This document shows, in pieces, positions 39,944 to 48,519 of a stretch of DNA of 64,000 nt. This DNA comes from Tsukamurella sputi (GTDB taxonomy: Bacteria; Actinomycetota; Actinomycetes; Mycobacteriales; Mycobacteriaceae). Below the pieces are notes generated by a model, which was not told the origin of the DNA, ran no database searches, and was given only the letters and a program-made list of their open reading frames with translations. The translations under genes were made by a program, and so were the position numbers. How positions within the stretch are numbered: position 1 is the stretch's first letter; each line of letters starts with the position of its first letter. The stretch is from the NCBI RefSeq assembly GCF_007858445.1, contig NZ_VIGV01000010.1:57852-121851 (forward strand), given 5' to 3'.

Positions 39944-40888
39944 TCAGACGAGCGGTCGGCCGAGCCTTGAGCGCAGGCGCAGGTCGGCGAGCAGCAGGCG
40001 GTAGGGCAGGCGGCGCAGCGCGAGCGGGACGAATCCGTTCGCGAACGCGACCGCGCGCCAGAACCGGTCGAACCGGCGCTGGTCGCGGGCGGTCCATTCG
40101 ATCTCCATCGCCTCCCGGAAGCGCGGCGCGAGGAAGCCCGCGGTCAGGAACCGGTTGAAGGCCTTGAGCGGTGCCGGGAGGCTGCCGACGAAGGTGAGAT
40201 CGACCAGCTGCCGCAGGTACGCGCGGGTTGTCTCATCGGGGGTGATCTTCTGCCGGCAGAGCTGTACCCACGTGGCGTCGAACTCCTCAGGGGTGGCCGG
40301 CCACAGCTCGGCGGGCACTTGCAGCGTGGTGCCGAGGGGTGCGGAGTCGCGGTAGAACAGCGCCCGCTGCTCGCGGTCCATCCTGCCGTGCAGAAGTTGG
40401 TGGGTGTCCTCGAAGCCCACGTAGAGGCACATCGCGACCCACAACTGCAGCCCGCGGTCCATCGCGTTGTACTTGACCGGACTGGCGGCGGTGCTGCGGA
40501 CCTGACGGTGCGCGGTGTTCACGGCCTCGCGGTAGCGCTCCTTGTCGGCCGGCGTGCCGAGGACCGCGACCGCGAGGTACGAGATCGTGGTGCGGGTGCG
40601 CTTGACCGGGTGCTTGTACAGCGCACCGGATTCGACGGGCGACTCCATCACGCCGTACGCCACCGGCCGGTTCAGAAGCTGCATGACCACGTTGGCGGCG
40701 CCCTCTGCGAGGGAGGCGATGTCCATGGATTCCGCCATCGTGGCGAGCACGTGCGCCGGCCGCTGCGGCGCGGCGATCGCGATCCGATAGCCGTCGCCGA
40801 CGGGGTCCACGACGCGCTCGGGCGGCGACGACGGTGCGGTGCCGACCGCCGCGGGGCCCGGGGCTTTCGGCTCGGCGCTCGTGGTCAT
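39944..40888 (-). CDS. DUF2236 (MpaB-like) oxygenase family protein, copy 1
   Basis: A 314-residue protein from ATG 40888 (after GAGAGGAACCCGC). It has the DUF2236 pattern: NVVMQLLNRPVAYGVMESPVESGAL, EAVNTAHRQVRS with the conserved histidine, LWVAMCLYVGFEDTHQLLHG and GTTLQVPAELWPAT. Family members include latex-clearing-protein and MpaB relatives, haem-dependent oxygenases; mycobacterial members are often linked to lipid or steroid genes. It is a close paralogue of the protein at 42213, with a two-domain TetR gene between them. The 100-bp stretch after the ligase terminator shows nothing else. Confidence 0.85.
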   Translation of the reverse strand: MTTSAEPKAPGPAAVGTAPSSPPERVVDPVGDGYRIAIAAPQRPAHVLATMAESMDIASLAEGAANVVMQLLNRPVAYGVMESPVESGALYKHPVKRTRTTISYLAVAVLGTPADKERYREAVNTAHRQVRSTAASPVKYNAMDRGLQLWVAMCLYVGFEDTHQLLHGRMDREQRALFYRDSAPLGTTLQVPAELWPATPEEFDATWVQLCRQKITPDETTRAYLRQLVDLTFVGSLPAPLKAFNRFLTAGFLAPRFREAMEIEWTARDQRRFDRFWRAVAFANGFVPLALRRLPYRLLLADLRLRSRLGRPLV

Positions 40889-40923
40889 GCGGGTTCCTCT
40901 CGGTCGTTTCACCGATCCGGTGT

Positions 40924-40935
40924 GTGAACGTTCAC
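40924..40935. promoter_or_regulatory. Probable TetR operator (perfect 12-bp palindrome)
   Basis: GTGAACGTTCAC lies between the divergent DUF2236 gene and the two-domain TetR gene, followed by an AT-richer TTACTTATAGAG stretch. It is the best candidate site for the adjacent regulator. Confidence 0.55.
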
Positions 40936-41019
40936 TTACTTATAGAGTTGACGGTACACCGCGGACAGGCTCCGGACAGTGAGTATTCTCGATGCGGACG
41001 TGTGTGAAGAGGAGTAGAC

Positions 41020-42204
41020 GTGACCCAGGCGCGGCGGAAGCGGCCCAAGGACCGGCGCGAGCAGATCGCGCGGGTCGCCGCTGAGGATTTCTCCCGGCGC
41101 GGCTATCACGGTGTGGGGATCGAGGAGATCGCCGCATCGCTCGACATCAGCGGCCCGGCCGTCTACCGCCACTTCCCGAACAAGTACGCGCTCCTCGAGC
41201 ACGCCATCACCTCCGCCTCCGACGCGCTGTGCCATGCCGTCGACGCCGCCGCGGCGGCCATCGCGGACGAGCCCCCGCAGGAGCGGATCGACGCCATCAT
41301 CGAGGCCGCCCTGGGCGTCTCCTTCGAGCGGCGCAACACCGGCGGCCTGTTCCGGTGGGAGCAGCGGCTCCTCGAGCGAGAGGACCGGGCCCGGATCCGC
41401 GAGCAGCTCACCGCCATGATCGACACGGTCGCGGACGCGGCGGAGCCGGCCCTCCCGGGCGTCGAGCGCACGGAGATCGACCTGCGCTGTGTCGCGCTCA
41501 TCAGCGTCACCGGCAGCGTCACGGCGCACCGCACCGTCCTCGCGCAGAAGCGGGCCGAGGCCGTCCTGGCCGCCGCCGCCCGGCAGGTGCTCGCGCTGCC
41601 CGCCCCGCCGGCCCCGTACACCGTCGCGCCGGAACCGGAGCCCGAGCCCGACGCCGGCCGGCAGGGCCAGGTGCTCGACGTGGCGATCGAGCAGATCTTC
41701 GAGCACGGCTTCCACAACGTGAGCATGGGGCAGATCGGCCGGGCGGCGGGCATCGTCCCGTCGGGCATGTACCGCTACTTCCCGAGCAAGGCGGGCATCC
41801 TCGTCAGCGCCCTGGACCGCGCCGGCGAGGCGACGGTCCGCATGATCGACGAGGTCGTCGCCGCCGTCGACGAGCCCCGGGCGCGCCTGGCCGCCCTCGC
41901 AGAGGCCTACGTGCAGTTGTCCTTCCGCACCTCGAAGATGATGTCCGTCTACTTCCGCGAGATCGGCAACGTGCCGGACGCCGATCGCAGCCGGCTCGCC
42001 GGGGTCCAGCGCGCCAACATCGCGGCCTTCGCCGACGCCGTCGTGGCCGTCCGGCCCGAGCTCAGCGCCGCGGAGGCCACCTTCCTCGTGCACGCGGCCT
42101 TCGCCGTGGTCTTCGATGTGGGCCGCACCCGCCGTTTCGATCAGGACGCGCAGTTCCAGGCTGAGGTCTACGCGCTGGTGTGCGCCGTGCTGTTCCCGGC
42201 CTGA
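41020..42204 (+). CDS. Two-domain (tandem) TetR-family regulator
   Basis: A 394-residue protein made of two consecutive TetR units. The first helix-turn-helix is IARVAAEDFSRRGYHGVGIEEIAASLDISGPAVYRHFPNK (about residues 15-55); after a Pro/Glu-rich linker (APPAPYTVAPEPEPEPDAG, about residue 205) the second is VLDVAIEQIFEHGFHNVSMGQIGRAAGIVPSGMYRYFPSK. Each is followed by its own helical ligand-binding region, so one chain mimics a TetR dimer. The GTG start follows AGAGGAG. It is flanked by two DUF2236 genes and probably controls them. Confidence 0.9.
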   Translation: MTQARRKRPKDRREQIARVAAEDFSRRGYHGVGIEEIAASLDISGPAVYRHFPNKYALLEHAITSASDALCHAVDAAAAAIADEPPQERIDAIIEAALGVSFERRNTGGLFRWEQRLLEREDRARIREQLTAMIDTVADAAEPALPGVERTEIDLRCVALISVTGSVTAHRTVLAQKRAEAVLAAAARQVLALPAPPAPYTVAPEPEPEPDAGRQGQVLDVAIEQIFEHGFHNVSMGQIGRAAGIVPSGMYRYFPSKAGILVSALDRAGEATVRMIDEVVAAVDEPRARLAALAEAYVQLSFRTSKMMSVYFREIGNVPDADRSRLAGVQRANIAAFADAVVAVRPELSAAEATFLVHAAFAVVFDVGRTRRFDQDAQFQAEVYALVCAVLFPA

Positions 42205-42212
42205 CGCCGCGC

Positions 42213-43130
42213 TCAGACGAGGGGCTTGTCCGCGGCGATCCGGTGCCGTAAATCGAACATGAGCGATCGGGTCGGGCCGAACCGGAGGAACCGCGGGATG
42301 AACCGGTTGACGAACCCGACGAAGACGAAGAGGTTGTCGAAACGCCGCTGATCCGCGGCCGTCCACCGCACGCCCATCTGCTCGCGGAAGTAGGGGGCGA
42401 GCGAACCCGCGGTGAGGAACTTCAGGAGCCCGCCGAAGGCGAAGCGCAGGGGCCGGTTGATCATCCGCAGATTCAGCAGGTCGTCGAGGTACGTCGCGAC
42501 GGGCTCGTCGAGCGAGGTCGCGGCGCACGCGCGAAGCCAATAGTCGTCGAACTCCGCCCGCGTCGCGGGCCACATGTCGCGCGGCACCTGCAGCGTCGTG
42601 CCCAGGGTCGCGCAGGACTGGTAGAAGTTCTCGGCCTGGTTCTCGGGGAGCTTCCCGTTGAGCAACTGGTAGGCGTCCTCGAACCCGACGAACAGGCACG
42701 CGGCCACCCAGAGCTGCAGATTCCGGTCGAAGGCGTTGTACTTCACCGCCGCTCCCGGCTTCGACTTCACCTGCCGGTGCGCCACGTTGACGGCCTCGCG
42801 GTAGGCCTCCTTCTCCTTCTCGCTGCCGAGGATCGCGACCGCCAGGTACTGCGTGGTGGTGCGGGCGCGCTTCCACGGCCGCTTCATGAGCGCTCCGCTC
42901 TCCACCGTCGACTCGACGACACCGTGTCCCACACCGGGATTCATCATCTGCATCGCGACATTGGCGGCGGCGCCGGCGAAGCCCCAGAAGTCGAGCGCAT
43001 CGGTGACGGCGAGATCGCGCGAGGTGTAGCGACGATGGACCCCGGGGATCGCGATGCGCGTGCGCTCGAGGGTGAGCGACGCACCGTCGGACGGATCGAC
43101 GCTCCCGGACGGATGCTGCGAGGACGACAT
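42213..43130 (-). CDS. DUF2236 (MpaB-like) oxygenase family protein, copy 2
   Basis: A 305-residue paralogue of the protein at 39944: NVAMQMMNPGVGHGVVESTVESGALMKRPWKRARTTTQYLAVAILG, EAVNVAHRQVKSK, LWVAACLFVGFEDAYQLLNGKL and GTTLQVPRDMWPAT align with the same blocks there. The probable activity is haem-dependent oxygenation of a hydrophobic substrate. It is the last gene of a minus-strand series that begins with the mce operon, 9 bp downstream of the 64-residue membrane protein gene, so it may be part of that transcript. Confidence 0.85.
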   Translation of the reverse strand: MSSSQHPSGSVDPSDGASLTLERTRIAIPGVHRRYTSRDLAVTDALDFWGFAGAAANVAMQMMNPGVGHGVVESTVESGALMKRPWKRARTTTQYLAVAILGSEKEKEAYREAVNVAHRQVKSKPGAAVKYNAFDRNLQLWVAACLFVGFEDAYQLLNGKLPENQAENFYQSCATLGTTLQVPRDMWPATRAEFDDYWLRACAATSLDEPVATYLDDLLNLRMINRPLRFAFGGLLKFLTAGSLAPYFREQMGVRWTAADQRRFDNLFVFVGFVNRFIPRFLRFGPTRSLMFDLRHRIAADKPLV

Positions 43131-43139
43131 GTGGTGCTC

Positions 43140-43334
43140 CTAGCGGGTCGGCGGAAGGGGCGCGAGGTACTGGTCGAGACGGACCAGGCCGAACGCGATG
43201 ACAGCGGCACCCGCGACGGCGGCGGCGAGCAGCAGCAGCCACGCCGCGAGCCGCACCACGGCGGGCACCCGCTGGCGCCCGCCGAGGATCTTCACGTACT
43301 GGACCACCAGGTCGATGATCCACACCAGCGCCAT
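43140..43334 (-). CDS. Small membrane protein (64 residues) at the mce operon end
   Basis: A 64-residue protein with two hydrophobic helices separated by a basic loop: MALVWIIDLVVQYVKILGG then LAAWLLLLAAAVAGAAVIAFGLVRL. Its ATG shares one base with the TGA of the preceding gene (TGATG), so translation is coupled. I do not recognise a family. Position after the mce and mam genes suggests an accessory role in Mce transport or lipid handling. Confidence 0.65.
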   Translation of the reverse strand: MALVWIIDLVVQYVKILGGRQRVPAVVRLAAWLLLLAAAVAGAAVIAFGLVRLDQYLAPLPPTR

Positions 43335-43549
43335 CACCGCATCGTCACATTCGCGAACAGCAGCACGGGCCAGCAGACGATCGCGCCGAGGAAGGAGACG
43401 ATGCGGTCCACGCCGCTGAGGTTCCCCAGATGATCCATGTGGGTGAGTGACCAGACCAGGCCGATGATCCCGTACGGGATCCCGATCAGGATGAAGAAGC
43501 CGATGAACTCGGAGACCTTCATCTCGTAGTCGAGGAAGCGTTGCAGCAT
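43334..43549 (-). CDS. Small membrane protein (71 residues) at the mce operon end
   Basis: A 71-residue protein with two predicted membrane helices (FIGFFILIGIPYGIIGLVWSL and IVSFLGAIVCWPVLLFANV). It follows the mce-associated protein by 33 bp on the same strand and is translationally coupled to the next small membrane protein. Unrecognised; the operon position is the only functional clue. Confidence 0.7.
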   Translation of the reverse strand: MLQRFLDYEMKVSEFIGFFILIGIPYGIIGLVWSLTHMDHLGNLSGVDRIVSFLGAIVCWPVLLFANVTMR

Positions 43550-43582
43550 CGTTCGTCCTTCGTGGGCGGCCGGTCGCGCGGG

Positions 43583-44332
43583 TCAGTTGGGCGTGCCCGG
43601 CAGCGCCGGCATCGTCGGGGTCGTGGGTTGCTGCGGCGGGGCGGAGGCCGACGGGGCCGCCGAGGGCGCGCCGCCGACGCCGCTGAGCACGGCGGACGGG
43701 TTCGCGGGGTCGCCGGCCTCCGTGATCACCCAGTTGCGGTTCTTGTCGAGGCTGACCGAGTAGGTGCTGGTGCTGAGCGTGCCCTGCGGCGCCTGGATGT
43801 TCTGCGTCGAGACGTCCACCGCCACCTTGACCTGGTAGATCCCGTTCACCTCGGACGTGGTCCGGGCGAACGAGGCCTTGCCGCTGGAGGTCAGGCGGAG
43901 CGGTGTGATGACCTCGCGCATGAGATCGACGATGGAATCGAACTTCTTCGACAGTTCCGGTGTGGTGCCGGCCTTCACCGCGTTCAGCCACGGTGTGAGG
44001 TCCCGGTAGTCCATCGTCGCGGCCTTCACCGCGTAGTCGGAGGCGATCTGCTCCGCGCGGGCGCGGTCCGACGCCGCGTGCCGCTCGGAGTTCAGCGTCC
44101 GGGTCTGCAGGTACAACAGCACGGAGACCACGGCGAGCGCCACCACGACCACCGTGGCGAGCACGGTGCGCAACGTGCCCGACGGTGTGCGGCGGGTGGG
44201 GCCCGCGTCGTCGGTGCGGTGCGGAGCGCCGCTGCGCGGCTTCGCCTTCGACTCCGGTGCGGTCTTCGCCGGCTTCGCCGGAGCCGGCTGCTCGGTGGAG
44301 ACCTCGTCGGGGTCGTCCTGCTCGTGCGGCAT
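43583..44332 (-). CDS. Mce-associated membrane protein (Mam, VirB8-like)
   Basis: A 249-residue protein from ATG 44332: a cytoplasmic charged/Pro-rich N-terminus (about 55 residues), one transmembrane helix (VLATVVVVALAVVSVLLYL), a predicted coiled coil (QTRTLNSERHAASDRARAEQIASDYAVKAATMDYRDL) and a periplasmic domain with SFARTTSEVNGIYQVKVAVDVST. This is the layout of the Mam/OmamA proteins encoded after mceF (Rv0177/Rv0178 type), which stabilise the Mce complex. The tail is Pro/Ala-rich. It lies 14 bp after mceF. Confidence 0.85.
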   Translation of the reverse strand: MPHEQDDPDEVSTEQPAPAKPAKTAPESKAKPRSGAPHRTDDAGPTRRTPSGTLRTVLATVVVVALAVVSVLLYLQTRTLNSERHAASDRARAEQIASDYAVKAATMDYRDLTPWLNAVKAGTTPELSKKFDSIVDLMREVITPLRLTSSGKASFARTTSEVNGIYQVKVAVDVSTQNIQAPQGTLSTSTYSVSLDKNRNWVITEAGDPANPSAVLSGVGGAPSAAPSASAPPQQPTTPTMPALPGTPN

Positions 44333-44346
44333 GGGATCCTCTCTGA

Positions 44347-45306
44347 TCACGGGCGGGGGAGTGTCAGGGTCACGCGGGCGGCACCGTCGGTCCCGGCCAC
44401 CTGCAGTGCGTTGGACAGCAGCGCGCTCAGGTCGATCAGCGGCACCGTGCGGTTGAGCGCCGAGAAGATCGAGATGAACGGGCCACCGGTGGTGGCCAAC
44501 GCGGGGAGCAGCTCGTCGAGGTAGGGCGTGAGCCGCTTGATGAACGGGTCGATGGTCTCGACGAAGGGTTTCGGCGCATCGAGCTCGGTCACCAATCGCA
44601 GCACGGTGTTGATGGCGCCGAGCACCACCGTCGACGTGTTCTCGAACTCGGCCCCCAGGCGACGGACGGCGTCGGCGGTCCACCCCAGATCCGCGGAGTA
44701 GATCTGCGTGTTGCCGAACATCGTTCGGATCGCGGGCATCCGGCTGAGCACCGTCGAACTGAGCAACTGGCCGGCGCGGCTGAGGGCGGCCAGGTCGTCG
44801 TCGCGCCCGGACGTGGCCTGCCATGCCGTCTTCACGATGCTCCCGAGTGCACCGGTGTCGGCGGTGCGGTTGAGCGCGGAGAGCGCCTGGAAGACATCGC
44901 TGACCGAGCGCGACTGCGTGACCGCGGTCGCGAGGATCACCGCACCCGAGGTGAAGACGGCCCCGCCGGAGGAGCGGGGCGCGATCTCCACGTACGGCTC
45001 GCTGAGGGCGCTGAGCTGCTCGACGGACAGCGCCGAGTCCACGGGGATCCGGTACTCGGACGGGTAGCGCAGGGCGATCTTCACCCCCTCCGTCGACGGT
45101 TCGATCCCCGTCACGTCGCCGATGCGGACGCCGCGCAGGAGGATCGGGGATCCGGGCGCCAGCTGCCCGGTGTGCGCGAGCTTGAGGGACAGCGTCGTGT
45201 ACTGCACGCCGGGCCGCATCCCCATGTAGCCGTACAGCAGGATGAACAGGCCCACGAGGAGCACCACGGTGAAGGTGATCGCGTTCGCGAGGAACTCCTT
45301 CCTCAT
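44347..45306 (-). CDS. mceF: Mce family protein MceF
   Basis: A 319-residue MCE protein, last of six. After an N-terminal membrane anchor (ITFTVVLLVGLFILLYGYMG) comes the MCE domain: LKLAHTGQLAPGSPILLRGVRIGDVTGIEPSTEGVKIALRYPSEYRIPVDSALSVEQLSALSEPYVEI. The helical tail ends without a lipobox. The ATG overlaps the mceE stop by 4 bp. Mce proteins form a hexameric tunnel from the membrane to the outer layer for lipid import. Confidence 0.92.
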   Translation of the reverse strand: MRKEFLANAITFTVVLLVGLFILLYGYMGMRPGVQYTTLSLKLAHTGQLAPGSPILLRGVRIGDVTGIEPSTEGVKIALRYPSEYRIPVDSALSVEQLSALSEPYVEIAPRSSGGAVFTSGAVILATAVTQSRSVSDVFQALSALNRTADTGALGSIVKTAWQATSGRDDDLAALSRAGQLLSSTVLSRMPAIRTMFGNTQIYSADLGWTADAVRRLGAEFENTSTVVLGAINTVLRLVTELDAPKPFVETIDPFIKRLTPYLDELLPALATTGGPFISIFSALNRTVPLIDLSALLSNALQVAGTDGAARVTLTLPRP

Positions 45307-46346
45307 CGCACCGCCCCGATCATCCGCATCGCGCGCAGCGCCTGCTCGGCCTTCTCCGCGGAGGGGACCTCCGGGCCGTCGGAGACCTTGACCACGTTCA
45401 CCTTCGGTCCGTGCTCGACCCAAGGAATGATGGTGTCGCGGAACAGGTTCCGCAGGTTGATCAGGTTATCGGGCCGCGTCGCCCCCACGGGACGGTCGAG
45501 CAGCAGCACCGGGCTCACCACTTGGGTGAGGAGCGCCGCCAGATCGCGGAGGCCGGGAGTCAGCGGTGCGGAGTTCTGCAGGAGCGGGGCGAGGGAGGCG
45601 AAGACCTCGGTCACCCGGGCGGTCTCGGCGATGACGGCCCAGCGTCGCAGGCCCTCGGGAGCGAGGTACTCGCTGAGCATCCGGTGTTCGGCGGCGACGG
45701 CGCCCGTCACCGAGACCACGGACCGGAGCGCCTCGTCCAGGGACTTGGTGTCGTTGGCCCAGGCCATCACCGTCGACGCGAGGTTGTCGGTGATCATGCG
45801 GGTCCGGGCGGGATCGTCCGGGAAGGCACCGTCGATGCGCTGGACGGTGTTCCCGAGCTGGGCCACACCGCCGCTGCCGAGGAAGCCCGACAGGCTGGTC
45901 ATGAGGTCCTCGACGTGGTCCGGCGGGCGGCTCTGCGCCAGCGGGATGAGCCCGCCGGCGCGGATCGGCTGCGCGGTGGAGGTGGGAGCGGAGACCAGCC
46001 CGATGTAGACGTCGCCGAGGATCGTGTCCTGCCGCAGCTCGGCGGTGGTGTCGGCGGGAATGCTGGCGGGTTCGGTGATGGTCAGGGTGGCCACGGCGCG
46101 GTCGCCGTCGAGGCGCACCGACTTCATCGTGCCGACGGCCCGCCCGTTGAACCGCACCTGCGCTTGATCGGGCAGGTTCAGGGCGTTCGAGAACTCGACC
46201 CGCAGTGGCCATCCCGACGATCCCCACGACGCCGGGTTGGGCAGGGTCGAGGGGCTGGCCCGCAGCACTCCGACGACGCCGAGCGCGAGCACGGCGAGGA
46301 GGAGCAGACCACGGGTGATCCGGCTGCGCAGCGAAGTACGTCTCAT
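45303..46346 (-). CDS. mceE: Mce family protein MceE
   Basis: A 347-residue MCE protein: N-terminal hydrophobic segment LLLLAVLALGVVGVL, MCE domain LRVEFSNALNLPDQAQVRFNGRAVGTMKSVRLDGDRAVATLTITEPASIPADTTAELRQDTILGDVYIGL, then a long helical region. MceE is the lipoprotein (LprK-type) of many mce operons, but no cysteine follows the hydrophobic segment here, so lipid anchoring is not supported by this start. Overlaps mceD and mceF by 4 bp each. Confidence 0.9.
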   Translation of the reverse strand: MRRTSLRSRITRGLLLLAVLALGVVGVLRASPSTLPNPASWGSSGWPLRVEFSNALNLPDQAQVRFNGRAVGTMKSVRLDGDRAVATLTITEPASIPADTTAELRQDTILGDVYIGLVSAPTSTAQPIRAGGLIPLAQSRPPDHVEDLMTSLSGFLGSGGVAQLGNTVQRIDGAFPDDPARTRMITDNLASTVMAWANDTKSLDEALRSVVSVTGAVAAEHRMLSEYLAPEGLRRWAVIAETARVTEVFASLAPLLQNSAPLTPGLRDLAALLTQVVSPVLLLDRPVGATRPDNLINLRNLFRDTIIPWVEHGPKVNVVKVSDGPEVPSAEKAEQALRAMRMIGAVR

Positions 46347-47455
46347 CGGGCGGCTCCCGTCCCACGGAGGATGGCGGAGATCAGATCGACGTTGATGTGG
46401 CCGGGATCGACGACCCGGCACTGTCCGGGCGCGATCCGGTTGATGTTCGAGCAGGTGAGCTCCGGATTCCGCGCGGCCATGTTCGTCGACGGCGGGGTGA
46501 AGACGACCTTGAGGCCCAGCGTGCGCTGGTCGAAGGAGACGTTGAAGGCGTCGATCAGCGGCGGGAGGAAGCCGAGCAGGTCACCCCAGTTGCGGACTCC
46601 CGCGCTCACCAGGCGCGATGCGGGGATCACGGTGTCGAGGATCGGCCACAGGTTGTGGCCGTAGTGGGAGATGAGGTCCCGCAGCAGCTTTCCGAGCGGG
46701 ATCAGCGCCTGCGCCAGCGTGTCGGTCGTCTTCGCGGTGGGGACGATGATGTCCGCAAGGCCGTTCGGGGCGGTCACCAGCAGTTGCTTGAGCGGCGCCC
46801 AGTTGGACGTCATGCCGCCGGTGAGGGAGGAGAGCGAATCGATCGTGCGGCCGACGTCGCCGATGCCCGGCCCGGGATCGTCGAGCAGGGTGGCGAGGCT
46901 CCCGATGACCCCGTTGACGTCGGGCCCGGTGCCGTCGACAGCAGCGGCGAGCGAGGTGATCGAGTCCTGGACCTGCTTGGCCTGCTCGGGGCCGCCGCCG
47001 GTGGTGAGTTTGGCCGCCGCGTCGCCGATGGAGCTGAGGCTGCGGCTGAGCGACTGCGGCGTCTTGGTGCTCGTCAGGCACGTCCCGGTGCGGAGCGCGG
47101 GGCCGCCCTTGCGGGCCTCGTCGACGAGTGCGAGCTGCCGCGAGGCGATGAGGGAGGCGGCGACGGTGACCGCACCGGTGCCCGAGGTCACGGGCTGATC
47201 GGCGTCGATGGTGAATTCGACGCGGGCGGAGGCGTTCTCGGGCCGGATTTCGGTGACCTTCCCGATCGGAACGCCGAGCCGGGTGACGGGGTTCCCCACG
47301 TACAGCCCGATGGCGTCGGGCATGAGCGCGCAGTAGTTCGCCTGCTTCGTGGCCGGCGTGCGCGAGATGTACAGGGCCGCGGCGATGATCGATCCGACCA
47401 CCGTGACCGCGACGGCGGTGACGAGCCATTTCGAGCTGAGGGCCTTGGTCAACAT
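46343..47455 (-). CDS. mceD: Mce family protein MceD
   Basis: A 370-residue MCE protein from ATG 47455: membrane anchor LVTAVAVTVVGSIIAAALYI, MCE domain ANYCALMPDAIGLYVGNPVTRLGVPIGKVTEIRPENASARVEFTIDADQPV, followed by a helical region and a C-terminal segment with two cysteines (ELTCSNINRIAPGQC) likely to form a disulfide. The start shares one base with the mceC stop. Confidence 0.92.
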   Translation of the reverse strand: MLTKALSSKWLVTAVAVTVVGSIIAAALYISRTPATKQANYCALMPDAIGLYVGNPVTRLGVPIGKVTEIRPENASARVEFTIDADQPVTSGTGAVTVAASLIASRQLALVDEARKGGPALRTGTCLTSTKTPQSLSRSLSSIGDAAAKLTTGGGPEQAKQVQDSITSLAAAVDGTGPDVNGVIGSLATLLDDPGPGIGDVGRTIDSLSSLTGGMTSNWAPLKQLLVTAPNGLADIIVPTAKTTDTLAQALIPLGKLLRDLISHYGHNLWPILDTVIPASRLVSAGVRNWGDLLGFLPPLIDAFNVSFDQRTLGLKVVFTPPSTNMAARNPELTCSNINRIAPGQCRVVDPGHINVDLISAILRGTGAAR

Positions 47456-48519
47456 CAGCACGGTGCCCCTTCCAGGGGGATGCAGTACTGCGACGAGAGG
47501 GTCGGTACCGAGCCGTCGAAGACGATCGTGCCGTCGGGCTTCACCGACGACTGGAGGCGCCGGAGCGTGGACATCGCGTCGTCGATCATCTTCCGGTACT
47601 TGGCGAGCAGCCCGCCGATCTGGCCGGACATGAGATTGACCTGCGCCTCCATCGAGGCCAGGTTCTCCTGGTAGAAGTTGGCCGCCGGGAGGATGCGTTT
47701 GAGGACCATGTCCAGGGCGCTCATGAACCGCTTGTACCCGGCAACGTTCAGGCGCGCGGTGGAGAAGTAGATGTTCATATCGCGCATGGCCTGGGTCAGG
47801 ATGTCGCCGTTGCGGTCGATGGCGGCGGAGTAGTCCGACAGGGTCTGGACGAAGCCGCCGACCTCGTCCTTCTGCGTGGAGATGCTCTGCACCACGCCCT
47901 GCAGCGTGGACAGCAGCTCCTTCATCTGGCCCGGCTTGCCGCTCGTCGCCCGCTGGATCTGCGCGAGCGATTCGCGCAGGGGCGTCGGGTCGATCGCGCG
48001 GATCTTCGGCTCGGCCTGCTGGAAGGTCTGGACCAGGCTGTACGGGATGCGGACTCGGGACGGCGGGATCGGGGCCGCGCCGAGGGAGGCGGTGCCGAGG
48101 GAGTCGATGTCGACGAAGTACCCGCCGACGGCCGTCAGCATCTTCACGGCCACCCGCGATTGATCGCCGATGTGCACCTTCTTCTTGATGCGCAGCCCGA
48201 CCCGCACGCGGTCGCCCTGGAGCGCGACCTGCTGTACGGAGCCCACGGAGACTCCGGCCACGCGCACGTCGTCGCCGGCGCGGATCATTCCCGCCTCCGG
48301 GAAGTCCGCGGTGTAGGTGGTGGTTCCGGGAGGGCGAACGGCGAGGACCGAGCTCGCGATCATGACGATCACCGCGACCGCGACTCCGGCGACGCCGAAC
48401 AGCAGCTGCCGTCGCTTCGAACTCGGACGGGCCCACGCCTCTTCGGCACCGGAGGCCAGCGTGAGGGCGAGGCGGTAGCCGTCGCGGATCAGGTTCGTGG
48501 GGAGGCTCAGCGCTTGCAC
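47455..48519 (-). CDS. mceC: Mce family protein MceC
   Basis: A 354-residue MCE protein if translation starts at GTG 48519 (a GAAGG lies 7 nt upstream). Membrane anchor LLFGVAGVAVAVIVMIASSVLA, MCE domain TYTADFPEAGMIRAGDDVRVAGVSVGSVQQVALQGDRVRVGLRIKKKVHIGDQSRVAVKMLTAVGGYFVDI, then a long helical tail ending with CIPLEGAPC, two cysteines typical of the Mce C-terminal disulfide. The first 13 bp overlap the end of mceB. Confidence 0.9.
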   Translation of the reverse strand: MQALSLPTNLIRDGYRLALTLASGAEEAWARPSSKRRQLLFGVAGVAVAVIVMIASSVLAVRPPGTTTYTADFPEAGMIRAGDDVRVAGVSVGSVQQVALQGDRVRVGLRIKKKVHIGDQSRVAVKMLTAVGGYFVDIDSLGTASLGAAPIPPSRVRIPYSLVQTFQQAEPKIRAIDPTPLRESLAQIQRATSGKPGQMKELLSTLQGVVQSISTQKDEVGGFVQTLSDYSAAIDRNGDILTQAMRDMNIYFSTARLNVAGYKRFMSALDMVLKRILPAANFYQENLASMEAQVNLMSGQIGGLLAKYRKMIDDAMSTLRRLQSSVKPDGTIVFDGSVPTLSSQYCIPLEGAPC

